From Phytohabitans rumicis (GTDB taxonomy: Bacteria > Actinomycetota > Actinomycetes > Mycobacteriales > Micromonosporaceae), in assembly GCF_011764445.1 (NCBI RefSeq), contig NZ_BLPG01000001.1:8795316-8859315 (forward strand): a stretch of DNA of 64,000 nucleotides, given 5' to 3'. The notes beneath the pieces are model-generated. The model searched no databases. It saw nothing but the letters and a program-made list of their open reading frames with translations, and was not told where the DNA came from. Position numbers and translations under genes: made by a program. Positions 34,819 through 43,520 of the stretch are shown here, one piece after another. How positions within the stretch are numbered: the stretch's first letter is position 1; every line of letters starts with the position of its first letter.

Positions 34819-37311
34819 CCTGGCGTCGGCGGAGCGGTTGCGCAGCGCCCGAGCGATCTCGTCGCGCTTCTCCAGCACCAGCCGGCCCTGGGCCGGGGGA
34901 GTGTCGTCCCGGGCCAGCCACACGTCGGCGGCCTCCAGGGTGGACGGTGCGACCACGGCGGGGAAGAGACCGGAGGTCAGCTCCTTGGCGACCAGCCCCG
35001 CGTCGTGCCGGCGCCAGATGCTGTCCAGCGCGGCGAAATAGCGCGGCACGTACGCCGTCAGCGACGAGGCGCGGTGCCAGAAGCCCTCGGCGTACGCCGC
35101 CCGGGACTGGCCGCTGAGCGGGCTGCCGCCGGTCAGCAGGGTCCAGGTGCGTTCCTTCGCGTCGGCCTGCGGGCGCAGCGCGCGGGTGGTGGCGGCGTGC
35201 AGCTCGGCGGAGGAGTTCGGGTCCCGTGCCAGCTCGGCGGCGATGTCCTCGTCGCCGGCCGCGCCGTACGGGACGAGGCCCTGCAGGATCCGCCAGCGCG
35301 CGTCCAGGTCCAGTGCCAGCCCTTCCACCTTGACGTCGCCGTCGTAGAGGGCGCGCAGCTGGCCGGCGTGGTCGGTGCCGCCGGCGGACCGGGTGAACGC
35401 GCCGAGCCAGGCGAGTTGCCGGTCGCTGGCGGGCTCGGCGGTCTCCAGCGCGGACCATGCCTTGGCGGCCAGCGCGGTCCAGCCGGGGTCCGGGTCCGCC
35501 ACGTACTGGCGCAGGGCGGTGTCCACATTCGACAGCAGGGCGTGGAAGACGGTGAACTCGGTCTCCGCGTCGATGCCGGCGAGCACCAGGTCGACGTACT
35601 CGCGGGCGGGCAGCTGGCCGTCGCGGGTCATGTCCCACGCCGCGGCCCAGCACAGCGCGCGCGGCAGTGTGTCGGCGAGGTCCGGGATGCGGCCGCGCAG
35701 CACCTCCAGGGACGCGGGGTCGAAGCGCACCTTGGCGTACGTCAGGTCGTCGTCGTTGACCAGCACGAGGTCGGGCTGGGCGACGCCGACCAGCGCGGGC
35801 ACCTCGGTCCGGGCCCCGGTGACGTCCACCTCGACGCGATGCACGCGGCGCAGGGGAGTCCCGCTGTACAGGCCGATGGCGAGGCGGTGCGGGCGAAGGG
35901 TGGGGTGCCCGGGCGGAGCATCCTGCGAAACCGCGAACGCGGTGAACGCGCCGGAGGAGTCCACTGTGAACGCCGGACGGACCGTGTTGACCTGGGACGT
36001 CTCCAGCCACTGGGCGGACCAGGCGCGCAGGTCCCGGCCGCTGGCCTCCTCCAGGGCCGCCAGCAGGTCGGCAAGCGACGTGTTGCCGTACTCGTGGCGG
36101 CGGAAGTAGGCGCGCAGAGCGGTCAGGAAGGCGTCCCGGCCGACGTACGCGACGAGCTGCCGGAGCACGGACGCGCCCTTGTTGTACGTGATGCCGTCGA
36201 AGTTGAGCAGGGCGGCCTGCTGGTCCGGGACGTCCGCCGAGATGGGGTGGGTGGTGGGCAGTTGGTCCTGCTCGTACGCGTACGCCTTGGTCTGCTGGGC
36301 GAACACGGTCCACGACTCGGTGAAGCTGGTGGCCTCGGCCAGCGACAGGTGGGCGGCGAACGTGGCGAACGCCTCGTTGAGCCACGTGTCGTCCCACCAG
36401 CGGGTGGTGACCAGGTTGCCGAACCACATGTGCGACAGCTCGTGCACGAGCGTCTCGGCCCGCTCGAAGCGTTCGCTGCCGGTGACCCGGGAGCGGTACA
36501 CGAACTCGTCCCGGTAGACCACCACGCCGGCGTTCTCCATCCCGCCGGCGTAGAACTCGGGCGCGAAGACCTGGTCGTACTTGCCGAACGGGTACGGGTA
36601 GTCGAACGCGGAGTGGAAGAAGTCGAATCCGGCCTTGGTGACCGCGAAGAGGTCGTCCGCGTCGAGGTACTGGGCCAGCGAGGCTCGGCAGTACAGGCCC
36701 AGCTCGATCGGCCCGTCCGGACCGGCGACGGTGTCGGTGACCCGGTGGTACGGCCCGGCGACCACCGCGGTGACGTACGTCGGGATCGGCTTGGTCGGTG
36801 CGAAGTGGACGGTGTCGCCGTCCCGTGACGCGACCGGGCCGTTGGACACGACCACCCAGTCCGCCGGGGCGGTGACGTGGAACGTGAACGGCGCCTTGAG
36901 GTCGGGCTGGTCGAAGCAGGCGAACATCCGCTTGGCCTCGGCCAGGAACGTCATCGAGTACAGGTAGACGGCGCCGTCCACCGGGTCCACGAAGCGGTGC
37001 AGCCCTTCGCCGGACGTGCTGTACGCGAAGTCGCCCTCGACGACGAGCTCGTTGTGCGCGGCGAGGTCGGGCAGTTCGAGCCGGGTGCCGGTCAACGAGA
37101 GCGGCCGCCCGTTCAGCGTCGCCACCCGCGGCGCCGACGGGGCAACGTCCACAAAGGAGTGCGCGCCGGTAGTCGTACACGCGAAGGTGATGGTGGTGCG
37201 GGAGCGGAAGGTGTCCGCGGCGCTGTCCACGACGAGCGCGATGTCATAGGAAATGTCGCGCAGCAGCGCGGCGCGCTGCTGGGCCTCGGTGCGGGTCAGC
37301 CAGGTCGTCAC
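34816..37311 (-). CDS. pepN: Aminopeptidase N (M1 family)
   Basis: This 831-residue M1 zinc aminopeptidase has the substrate motif GGMEN (256-260), zinc site HELSH (290-294) with Glu313, and the NEAFA segment. The C-terminal half is the helical ERAP1-like domain typical of actinobacterial PepN. It removes N-terminal residues from peptides in the cytoplasm. The GTG start at 37311 overlaps the stop of the upstream oxidase gene (GTGA). Its TGA stop forms the end of the family B element. Confidence 0.95.
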   Translation of the reverse strand: MTTWLTRTEAQQRAALLRDISYDIALVVDSAADTFRSRTTITFACTTTGAHSFVDVAPSAPRVATLNGRPLSLTGTRLELPDLAAHNELVVEGDFAYSTSGEGLHRFVDPVDGAVYLYSMTFLAEAKRMFACFDQPDLKAPFTFHVTAPADWVVVSNGPVASRDGDTVHFAPTKPIPTYVTAVVAGPYHRVTDTVAGPDGPIELGLYCRASLAQYLDADDLFAVTKAGFDFFHSAFDYPYPFGKYDQVFAPEFYAGGMENAGVVVYRDEFVYRSRVTGSERFERAETLVHELSHMWFGNLVTTRWWDDTWLNEAFATFAAHLSLAEATSFTESWTVFAQQTKAYAYEQDQLPTTHPISADVPDQQAALLNFDGITYNKGASVLRQLVAYVGRDAFLTALRAYFRRHEYGNTSLADLLAALEEASGRDLRAWSAQWLETSQVNTVRPAFTVDSSGAFTAFAVSQDAPPGHPTLRPHRLAIGLYSGTPLRRVHRVEVDVTGARTEVPALVGVAQPDLVLVNDDDLTYAKVRFDPASLEVLRGRIPDLADTLPRALCWAAAWDMTRDGQLPAREYVDLVLAGIDAETEFTVFHALLSNVDTALRQYVADPDPGWTALAAKAWSALETAEPASDRQLAWLGAFTRSAGGTDHAGQLRALYDGDVKVEGLALDLDARWRILQGLVPYGAAGDEDIAAELARDPNSSAELHAATTRALRPQADAKERTWTLLTGGSPLSGQSRAAYAEGFWHRASSLTAYVPRYFAALDSIWRRHDAGLVAKELTSGLFPAVVAPSTLEAADVWLARDDTPPAQGRLVLEKRDEIARALRNRSADAR

Positions 37312-38384
37312 GCGTGGGCCGCCAGCGAGAAGCGGGCCGGGGCGGGCGCCGCACCGGTCACGAGGTCCGCGACGATCCGCCCGATCGCCGGTACGAACTT
37401 GAAGCCGTGCCCGGAGAACCCGGTGGTCACGGTGACCGGCCCGACGCGGTCGAGGACGAAGTCGGAGCTGGCCGTGTTGTCGTACAGGCAGCTGATCGGT
37501 GTGGCGGTGTCCGGGTCGAGCCCGGGCAGCCACCGGCGGACGTAGTCGCGCAGCATGCGGCTGCCCTCCTCGGTCGGGGTGTAGTCGCGGCGGTCCGGGT
37601 CGACGACCGGCCCGGTGCCGTGGAAGCCCACCTTCACGCCCTCGCCGGGCGTGAGCAGCCCGTACGCGTCGTGGTCGGGGCGCCAATGGATGAAGCTCGG
37701 CCAGGTGGCGTCGCCGTCGAGGGCCTGGAAGTGCGCCGGCTCCTCCTGCGTCACGCGCAGCGGCGGCAGGTCGGCGATGCCGCGCAGCAGCCCGGGTGCC
37801 CACCCGCCGGCGGCCACCACCACGTGCCGCGCGCGCAGCATGCCTTCGGCTGTGCGCACCTCGACGTCGTCGTCGCCACGGACGGCGATGCCGGTGACCT
37901 GGCGGCCGTGCTCGATCAGCGCGCCCGTGGAGGTCGCCAGCCGCTGGAGGACCTGGATGGCCGCGTCGGCCAGCAGGCGCCCGCCGTCCGGCTGGTGCAG
38001 GACGGGGGAGTCGAAGGCCATCCCGGGCCACCGCCGGCTGGCCGAGGCGGCGTCGAGGACCGTGAACGGCACGCCGTGCGCGGTCAGGACGTCGGCCACA
38101 CCGAGTGCCGCCGGGCCGTGGTCGATCCCGCCGGTGGTGGTCAGCAGCGGGGTGCCGGACTCCTCCTCCAGGTCGCGCCAGAGGCGCAGGGCGCGCTGGG
38201 CGAGCGTCACATAGTCGGGCTCGGCGTAGACCAGCCGGAAGATCCGGGTGGCGCCGTGCGAGCCGCCGCGGTCGTGCCCAGGCTCGAAGCGTTCGAGCAG
38301 GTGCACGTCGCGGCCGGCCGTGGCGAGGGCCCAGGCGGTCGCCGAGCCCATGGCGCCGCCGCCGACCACGATCACGTCCTGCAT
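37308..38384 (-). CDS. Monomeric sarcosine oxidase-like FAD enzyme (MSOX/MTOX family)
   Basis: This 358-residue flavoprotein has the FAD dinucleotide motif VVGGGAMGSATAWALA, GGSHGATRIFRLVYAE and the C-terminal TGFSGHGFKFVPAIGRI. The Cys in TPISCLYDNT lies where family members attach FAD covalently. Such enzymes oxidise N-methyl amino acids (sarcosine, N-methyltryptophan) to the amine, formaldehyde and H2O2. The substrate here is unknown. It lies 32 bp after the RpiR regulator in the operon. Confidence 0.9.
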   Translation of the reverse strand: MQDVIVVGGGAMGSATAWALATAGRDVHLLERFEPGHDRGGSHGATRIFRLVYAEPDYVTLAQRALRLWRDLEEESGTPLLTTTGGIDHGPAALGVADVLTAHGVPFTVLDAASASRRWPGMAFDSPVLHQPDGGRLLADAAIQVLQRLATSTGALIEHGRQVTGIAVRGDDDVEVRTAEGMLRARHVVVAAGGWAPGLLRGIADLPPLRVTQEEPAHFQALDGDATWPSFIHWRPDHDAYGLLTPGEGVKVGFHGTGPVVDPDRRDYTPTEEGSRMLRDYVRRWLPGLDPDTATPISCLYDNTASSDFVLDRVGPVTVTTGFSGHGFKFVPAIGRIVADLVTGAAPAPARFSLAAHA

Positions 38385-38416
38385 GTATCAAACGCTACAG
38401 ACAGCACATCAAGACC

Positions 38417-39340
38417 TCAAGGTGAAATGATTGACTCGTCGGCTTCCGGGGTCCAGCCTGCGTCCATCCGTAGCTCCTCCAGCCGCCGCACCCGCTTGCG
38501 TGTCTCCTCGCCGCGCTTCTCGCTGACGCCCGCGACCAGGCTCTCCACCAGCGCCATCGCGGGCACCAGGCTGTCGAACGGGCTCGGCGCGTCGACCCGG
38601 GCCGGCAGCACCGCCTCGGCGATGTCGGCGATGGGGGACAGGAACTGGTCGGTCAGCAGCACCACCGAGGCTCCGGCCGTGGCGGCGGCGGTGGCCAGTT
38701 CGATGGTGGTGCGCTGGTAGCGGCGGAAGTCGAAGATCACGAACACGTCCCGTCGGGACGCGTCGAGCAGCGCGCCGGCCCGCGCCATGTCGCCCCCGGT
38801 CAGGCACACCACGTCGTTGCGCATGATGTGCAGGTGCGCGGCGAGGTACTCGGCGAGCACGTGGCTGAACCGCCCGCCGAGCAGCCTGATCTGGCGCCGG
38901 CTGTCGGCCAGCAGCTCGACCGCGCGCAGGAAGTCGTGCCGCGGCACGTTGTCGAACGTCTCCTTGACCGTGGTCACGAACGTCGACGAGACGTACGGCA
39001 GGAACTGCTGCCCGCCGCGGCGCGCCTCCTGCTCGTCGTACTGGGCCAGCGGCGAGCCCATCCGCTCGTGCACCTCGCGGATCAGCACGCGCTGGAAGTC
39101 GGGGTAGCCCTGGTAGCCCAGCCGGGTCACGAAGCGCAGCACCGTCGGGGTGCTGACCTTCGAGCGTTTGGCCAGGTCCGCCGCGGACTCCAGGCCCGCG
39201 GCGGGATAGGTGGCCAGGAGGGTACGCGCGACCTTGCGCTCGCCCGCGCTCAGCTCGTCCATCCGGTCCTGCACGCGCCGCTGCACGGTCACCCCCACCG
39301 TCGGGCGGGTGCCGTGCGACGCCTTGCCTGCCTCGGCCAT
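38417..39340 (-). CDS. MurR/RpiR-family transcriptional regulator
   Basis: This 307-residue regulator has an N-terminal HTH (LSAGERKVARTLLATYP, then SAADLAKRSKVSTPTVLRFVTRLGYQGYPDFQ) and a C-terminal SIS sugar-phosphate-like domain (IRLLGGRFSHVLAEYLAAHL and DVFVIFDFRRYQRTTIE). In this family the SIS domain senses a phosphorylated sugar or related metabolite. Its position inside the operon suggests autoregulation of the peptide/amine genes. It starts 16 bp after the M20 gene. Confidence 0.93.
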   Translation of the reverse strand: MAEAGKASHGTRPTVGVTVQRRVQDRMDELSAGERKVARTLLATYPAAGLESAADLAKRSKVSTPTVLRFVTRLGYQGYPDFQRVLIREVHERMGSPLAQYDEQEARRGGQQFLPYVSSTFVTTVKETFDNVPRHDFLRAVELLADSRRQIRLLGGRFSHVLAEYLAAHLHIMRNDVVCLTGGDMARAGALLDASRRDVFVIFDFRRYQRTTIELATAAATAGASVVLLTDQFLSPIADIAEAVLPARVDAPSPFDSLVPAMALVESLVAGVSEKRGEETRKRVRRLEELRMDAGWTPEADESIISP

Positions 39341-39356
39341 GGGCGGAACCTTACCT

Positions 39357-40532
39357 TCAGTAAACTCCGATGCGGGTAGCGGCGAGGTATCCGGCCAGCA
39401 TCACCTCGGCCACCCGGTCGACGGCGCCGTCGTCGGGCAGGAACGCAGGGTGATGTAGGGCCGGGCCCCGGCCGTCGCCCAGGCCGACGAAGAGCATGAG
39501 CGACGGGTACCGGGCGGCGTAGTACGCGAAGTCGTCGGCGCCGCACGAACGCAGCGAGTCAACCACCTCGTAGCCGGCCGCGGCGAGCAGGACGGACGTG
39601 GCCGCCGCGAGCCCCGGGTCGTTGTGCAGCACCGGTTCGCCGCTGATGATCTCCACGGTCGCGGTGCAGTCGTGGACCTGGGCCACCCCGGCCACCACCG
39701 TGTGCAGCCGCTCGTGCAGCGTGCGGCGGTGTGCCTCCGACATGGACCGGATGATGCCGCGCGCGGTGGCCACGCCCGGGGTCGCGTTGGCCGCCTCGCC
39801 GCCGGCGATCGCACCGACCGTGAGCACCGCCGGCACCATCGGGTCGGTGTCCCGGCTGATCAGCTGCTGCAGGCTCACCACGCACTGCGCGAGCGCCAGC
39901 ACCGCGTCGCGGTTCAGATGGGGGTACGCGGCATGGCCCGCCCGCCCGTGCATGCTCACCACGAACTCGTCCGCGGCCGCGTTCACCGCCCCCGGCGTAC
40001 AGGCGATCTGGCCGCCGGCCAGCACCGGCTGCACGTGCGCGCCGACCACCGCGGCGACGCCCTCCCGGTCGAGCGCGTCGGACTCGACGATGTCCCGGGC
40101 CCCGGACGGGTACGTCTCCTCCCGCGGCTGGAACACCGCGACGAGCGGGACCGCGCCGTCGACCTGGGCCACCGCCCGGGTGAGGGCGACGAGCGCGGCC
40201 AGGTGTACGTCGTGGCCGCAGGCGTGCATCGCGCCGTTGACCGAGGCCCACGCGACCCCGGTCTCCTCGACCAGCGGCAGGGCGTCGAGTTCGGCGCGTA
40301 CCGCGACGGCGGGGCCCGGCCGGCCCATGCGCACCAGCGCGCCGGTCTGCGCCACCGGCTGGGCCGGGCCGGGCAGCTGCCCCAGCACCAGGTCCAGAGT
40401 GGACTGTTCGTCCGCGGCGAGGCGGGGGTCGGCGTGGATCCGGCGGCGCAGCCGGCGCGCGGCGGGCAGCTCCGCGCGGAGGGCGGCATGCAAGGCGGCG
40501 AACTCGATGTCGGGCCGCGCGTCGACACTCAC
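39357..40532 (-). CDS. M20-family amidohydrolase/peptidase
   Basis: This 391-residue enzyme of the amidohydrolase branch of M20 has MHACGHDVHLAALVALT, FQPREETYPSGARDIV and the dimerisation-domain segment SMHGRAGHAAYPHLNRDAV, the usual metal ligands being in CGHD, the EE pair and the late HHPAF. It would remove an N-acyl group or cleave a peptide or amide bond. The GTG start at 40532 immediately follows the TAG of the amidohydrolase gene (TAGGTG). Confidence 0.92.
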   Translation of the reverse strand: MSVDARPDIEFAALHAALRAELPAARRLRRRIHADPRLAADEQSTLDLVLGQLPGPAQPVAQTGALVRMGRPGPAVAVRAELDALPLVEETGVAWASVNGAMHACGHDVHLAALVALTRAVAQVDGAVPLVAVFQPREETYPSGARDIVESDALDREGVAAVVGAHVQPVLAGGQIACTPGAVNAAADEFVVSMHGRAGHAAYPHLNRDAVLALAQCVVSLQQLISRDTDPMVPAVLTVGAIAGGEAANATPGVATARGIIRSMSEAHRRTLHERLHTVVAGVAQVHDCTATVEIISGEPVLHNDPGLAAATSVLLAAAGYEVVDSLRSCGADDFAYYAARYPSLMLFVGLGDGRGPALHHPAFLPDDGAVDRVAEVMLAGYLAATRIGVY

Positions 40533-41636
40533 CTAGGACTCCCGGAGGCGGTAGACGCGGCGGGCGTTGCCGGACCCCATCATTTCCGCCACCCTGGCCG
40601 CCTCGCCGGCCGGCCACGCCCAGGCCCGCGCCACGGCCGACATCGCCCGGCGCCACAGCAGCGCGCCGAGGTAGTGCAGCTCGGCCGGGCCCCAGGCGTC
40701 GGAGGAGTAGAGCACCTTGGCGTACGGGGCCAGCTCCAGCGCCTCGGCGAGCACGGTCGAGGCGGCCGCGCCCACGTAGTTCAGCGCCAGGCCCACGTCG
40801 AAGTGGACGTGCGGGTACGCGTGCGCCAGGTACGCCGCCTGCCGGTGGTAGGGGTAGCAGTGCAGCAGCAACACCGGCACTCCGGTCGGCTCGACCTGCT
40901 CCAGGAAGCCGGTCAGCAACAGGGGATCGGCCCGGTGCAGGCGCAGGTCCGGGTCGCCGAAACCGGTGTGCACCTGCAGCGGCAGTCTACTGTCGACGCC
41001 GGCCCAGATGACGTGCCGCAGCAGCACCGGGTCGGTCAGCCGGCCGCCGCCCGCGCGCAGCCAGTCCCCGGCCGCCGCGGTGACCTCGCGGGCGCTCGGC
41101 CGGGCCGGGTCGAAGTCCAGCCCGTGCCGGTACGCGACGACCGTCTTGAGTCCCACGGCCGTGCCGGCCCGTTCGGCGAGGCGCTCGGCGTACCGGGGGG
41201 CGAAGTCCGCGGCGGCGACGCCGGCCAGCTCCTCCGCCACCGTTTCCAGCCGGACCACCTCGTCGGCCTTTGCTCGTGCGGCGGCGGCCATCCCCGCCGG
41301 GTCGAGCAGCTCCTCGCCACGAAAGCCGGTCTCGACGAGGAAGCGCGCCACCCCGGCGCCACCGAGGAACCGCCGGTTCACCTCGGCGGCGCCCAACTCC
41401 CGGCGGCGTTCCACATAGGCCGAAGGGTCGGCGTACGGCGGCAGGTCCAGGACGGGGGCGCACCAGCGGCGTACCGCGAAGCCGAGCGAGGAGTCGAATG
41501 TGGATATCCACGCCGGCACCGGCCGGTCGGACTCGGTGATCGACGACTCGAACTCGGCGCGCGTCAGGTCCCGCCGCAGCGCCCCGTGCACGTGGTGGTC
41601 GACCAGCGGCACGGGTGGCAGGTCCTCAGTAGACAT
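40533..41636 (-). CDS. FluG N-terminal-like amidohydrolase
   Basis: This 367-residue TIM-barrel amidohydrolase has the N-terminal metal motif VPLVDHHVHGAL, HTGFGDPDLRL, LLHCYPYHRQAAYLA and YSSDAWGPAELH. This is the arrangement of the N-terminal half of fungal FluG, whose C-terminal half is glutamine-synthetase-like. Here the two halves are adjacent genes, overlapping by 11 bp. It may hydrolyse a gamma-glutamyl or other amide bond; the substrate is unknown. Confidence 0.87.
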   Translation of the reverse strand: MSTEDLPPVPLVDHHVHGALRRDLTRAEFESSITESDRPVPAWISTFDSSLGFAVRRWCAPVLDLPPYADPSAYVERRRELGAAEVNRRFLGGAGVARFLVETGFRGEELLDPAGMAAAARAKADEVVRLETVAEELAGVAAADFAPRYAERLAERAGTAVGLKTVVAYRHGLDFDPARPSAREVTAAAGDWLRAGGGRLTDPVLLRHVIWAGVDSRLPLQVHTGFGDPDLRLHRADPLLLTGFLEQVEPTGVPVLLLHCYPYHRQAAYLAHAYPHVHFDVGLALNYVGAAASTVLAEALELAPYAKVLYSSDAWGPAELHYLGALLWRRAMSAVARAWAWPAGEAARVAEMMGSGNARRVYRLRES

Positions 41637-42891
41637 CGGCGAGTCGCTGGCAGCGGTCGGCGTCCTTGAGCCCGTCCAGCGCGGCGATCTCAGCCCGCTT
41701 GACGGACACGTACGTGGACAGCAGGGTCGGGTCGAACCAGCTCGCGGCCACCGGGTCGGCGGCGAGGGCGTCGAGCGCGTCCTCCAGACTGCCGGGCAAC
41801 GGGGGAACGTCCGTCGGCTCGCCGGTATGGACGTGCGCCTCGTCGTACCCGTCGAGGATGCCCTGCAGCCCGGCGGCGACCACCGCGCCGAGGGTCAGCC
41901 ACGGGTTCGCGGTGGCGTCCGCCGCGCGGTACTCCACATTGAACTGTGCCGCCGGGTCGGCGCCGGCCATCTGCACCGTCGGGCTGATCCGCAGCAGCGC
42001 CTCGCGGTTGCGCTCGCCAAGGAACGCGCCGCCGGCGCTCCACCGGTGTGGCCGCAGCCGCAGGAACGAGACCGGGCTCGCCGCGGTCACCGCCGCGACC
42101 GCCGACGCGTGCCGCAGCACCCCGGCGCAGAACCGGGCGCCCAGCGTCGACAGCCGGCCCGGCCGCGCCGGGTCGTACAGCGCCGCCCGGCCGTCCGCGT
42201 CGCGCAGCGACAGGTGCACGTGTACGCCGTTGCCGACCGCGTCCGGATCGGTCAGCGGAGCGAAGGTCGCGCTCGACCCGTGCCGGCGGGCCAGGTCGCG
42301 CACCAGTTCCCGCAGCAGCACGGCCCGGTCCGCGGCGACCAGCCCGTCCGCGGGCCGCAGGGTGATCTCGTACTGGTCGTCGCCGTACTCGGGGAGCCAG
42401 TTCTCCGGCTCCAGCCCGGCGCCTTCGAGCAGGTCCACCAGCGCGGTGCCGAACCCGCCGGCGGCGCGCAGCCGGCCGAACGTCATCGCGCTCGTGGGCG
42501 CCGCCCCGCGCAGCGTGAACTCGTGCTCGAAGGAGGCCACCACGCGCAGGCCCGTCTCCCGCTGGAGCCGTTCCAGCGTCCGGACCAGCATCGCACGCGG
42601 GCAGGCGTGCCAGGGCTCACCGTCGGTAGTGGTCTGGTTGGCCAGGTAGAGCAGGACGCCGTCCATCTCCACGCCGGTGGCCGGGTCGGGCAGCAGCCGC
42701 AGGTCGCCCACCGAGCCGAATCCGTTGGGTTCGGCGATCGGGCCGAAGCAAGTCAGCGCCAGGTTGGCGGGCACCCAGCCGGTGCCGTGGTCGAGCACGG
42801 CCTGGTGCCGGGAGTACGGGACGGACCGCCCACGGTACTGGCCGGACAGATCGCAGGTGCCGACGAATACGGTCCGTGCGGCCTGAAGCAT
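41626..42891 (-). CDS. Glutamine synthetase-family ligase (FluG C-terminal/gamma-glutamyl-amine type)
   Basis: This protein of about 421 residues has GS motifs: FEHEFTL, LPEYGDDQYEITLRPADG, DAVGNGVHVHLSL, and RLRPHRWSAGG with NVEYRAADATANPW. The N-terminal beta-grasp is shortened compared with true GlnA. Such proteins ligate glutamate to amines rather than ammonia, or have unknown substrates. ATG 42891 has GGGAGA upstream at about 11 bases; a GTG at 42900 is also in frame. It begins the leftward operon through 33813. An inverted repeat at 42908-42928 lies just upstream. Confidence 0.88.
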   Translation of the reverse strand: MLQAARTVFVGTCDLSGQYRGRSVPYSRHQAVLDHGTGWVPANLALTCFGPIAEPNGFGSVGDLRLLPDPATGVEMDGVLLYLANQTTTDGEPWHACPRAMLVRTLERLQRETGLRVVASFEHEFTLRGAAPTSAMTFGRLRAAGGFGTALVDLLEGAGLEPENWLPEYGDDQYEITLRPADGLVAADRAVLLRELVRDLARRHGSSATFAPLTDPDAVGNGVHVHLSLRDADGRAALYDPARPGRLSTLGARFCAGVLRHASAVAAVTAASPVSFLRLRPHRWSAGGAFLGERNREALLRISPTVQMAGADPAAQFNVEYRAADATANPWLTLGAVVAAGLQGILDGYDEAHVHTGEPTDVPPLPGSLEDALDALAADPVAASWFDPTLLSTYVSVKRAEIAALDGLKDADRCQRLADVY

Positions 42892-42907
42892 TCTGCTCAC
42901 ATCTCCC

Positions 42908-42928
42908 GTTTCAAGTGGAACCTGAAAC
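42908..42928 (-). promoter_or_regulatory. Inverted repeat before the GS-like operon, candidate operator
   Basis: GTTTCA (42908-42913) and TGAAAC (42923-42928) form a perfect 6-bp inverted repeat with a 9-base spacer, 17-37 bases upstream of the ATG. MurR/RpiR regulators bind repeats of this general form, and such a regulator is encoded in the operon. The link is inferred. Confidence 0.4.
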
Positions 42929-42961
42929 TATCATTTCTTCCCTTGATCCGCACGAGGCGGC

Positions 42962-42990
42962 TTGACAGGCCACTAGTAACTCGGTTACTA
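42962..42990 (+). promoter_or_regulatory. Promoter with palindromic operator of the PadR-exporter operon
   Basis: TTGACA (42962-42967) is followed after 17 bases by TTACTA (42985-42990). The spacer and -10 are covered by the palindrome TAGTAAC-TCG-GTTACTA (42974-42990). A PadR-type regulator is encoded right downstream, so this is a strong candidate autoregulatory operator. The GTG start at 42999 is only 8 bases past the -10, implying a leaderless transcript. Confidence 0.72.
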
Positions 42991-42998
42991 CTTTGGGC

Positions 42999-43520
42999 GT
43001 GACAATCGCGGAGACTCTGCTCGGGCTGCTGGAGGCCGCCCCACGGCACGGCTACGACCTGCGCCGGGACTACGAGCACTCGTTCGGCGAGCGCCGGCCG
43101 ATCAAGCCGGCCCAGGTGTACGCCACGCTCGGCCGGCTGAGCCGGGACGGCGCCATCCACGTCGTCTCCGTCGAGCAGGTCGGCGGGCCGGAGCGCACGA
43201 CGTACGCGCTCACCCCGGACGGGGTGACCCGGCTGGAGCGGTGGTTCGCCGAGCCGGAGGGGCACACGCCGTACCTGCAGTCGGTGGTCTTCACCAAGCT
43301 GATCCTCGCGCTGCGCTCCGGCCGTCCGGCCGGCCGGGTGCTGCACGCCCAGCGGACCGCGCACGTGGCCAGCATGCGCGAGCTGATCCGGCGCAAGAGC
43401 GGCGCCGACCTGACCACCGTGCTGGCCTGCGACTTCACCATCTTCCACCTCGAAGCCGACCTGCGCTGGCTGGAGCACACCGCCGCCCGCCTCGACCGTC
43501 TCGCCTTGGAGTTAGCGTGA
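42999..43520 (+). CDS. PadR-family transcriptional regulator
   Basis: This 173-residue protein has an N-terminal PadR winged helix (ETLLGLLEAAPRHGYDLRRDYE, then KPAQVYATLGRLSRDGAI, then GPERTTYALTPDGVTRLERWF) and a helical C-terminal half (Vir_act_alpha_C type). It probably represses itself and the ABC exporter genes that follow, with which it shares a GTGA overlap. The start at GTG 42999 fits a leaderless message from the promoter just upstream; a TTG at 42993 is also in phase. Confidence 0.92.
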   Translation: MTIAETLLGLLEAAPRHGYDLRRDYEHSFGERRPIKPAQVYATLGRLSRDGAIHVVSVEQVGGPERTTYALTPDGVTRLERWFAEPEGHTPYLQSVVFTKLILALRSGRPAGRVLHAQRTAHVASMRELIRRKSGADLTTVLACDFTIFHLEADLRWLEHTAARLDRLALELA

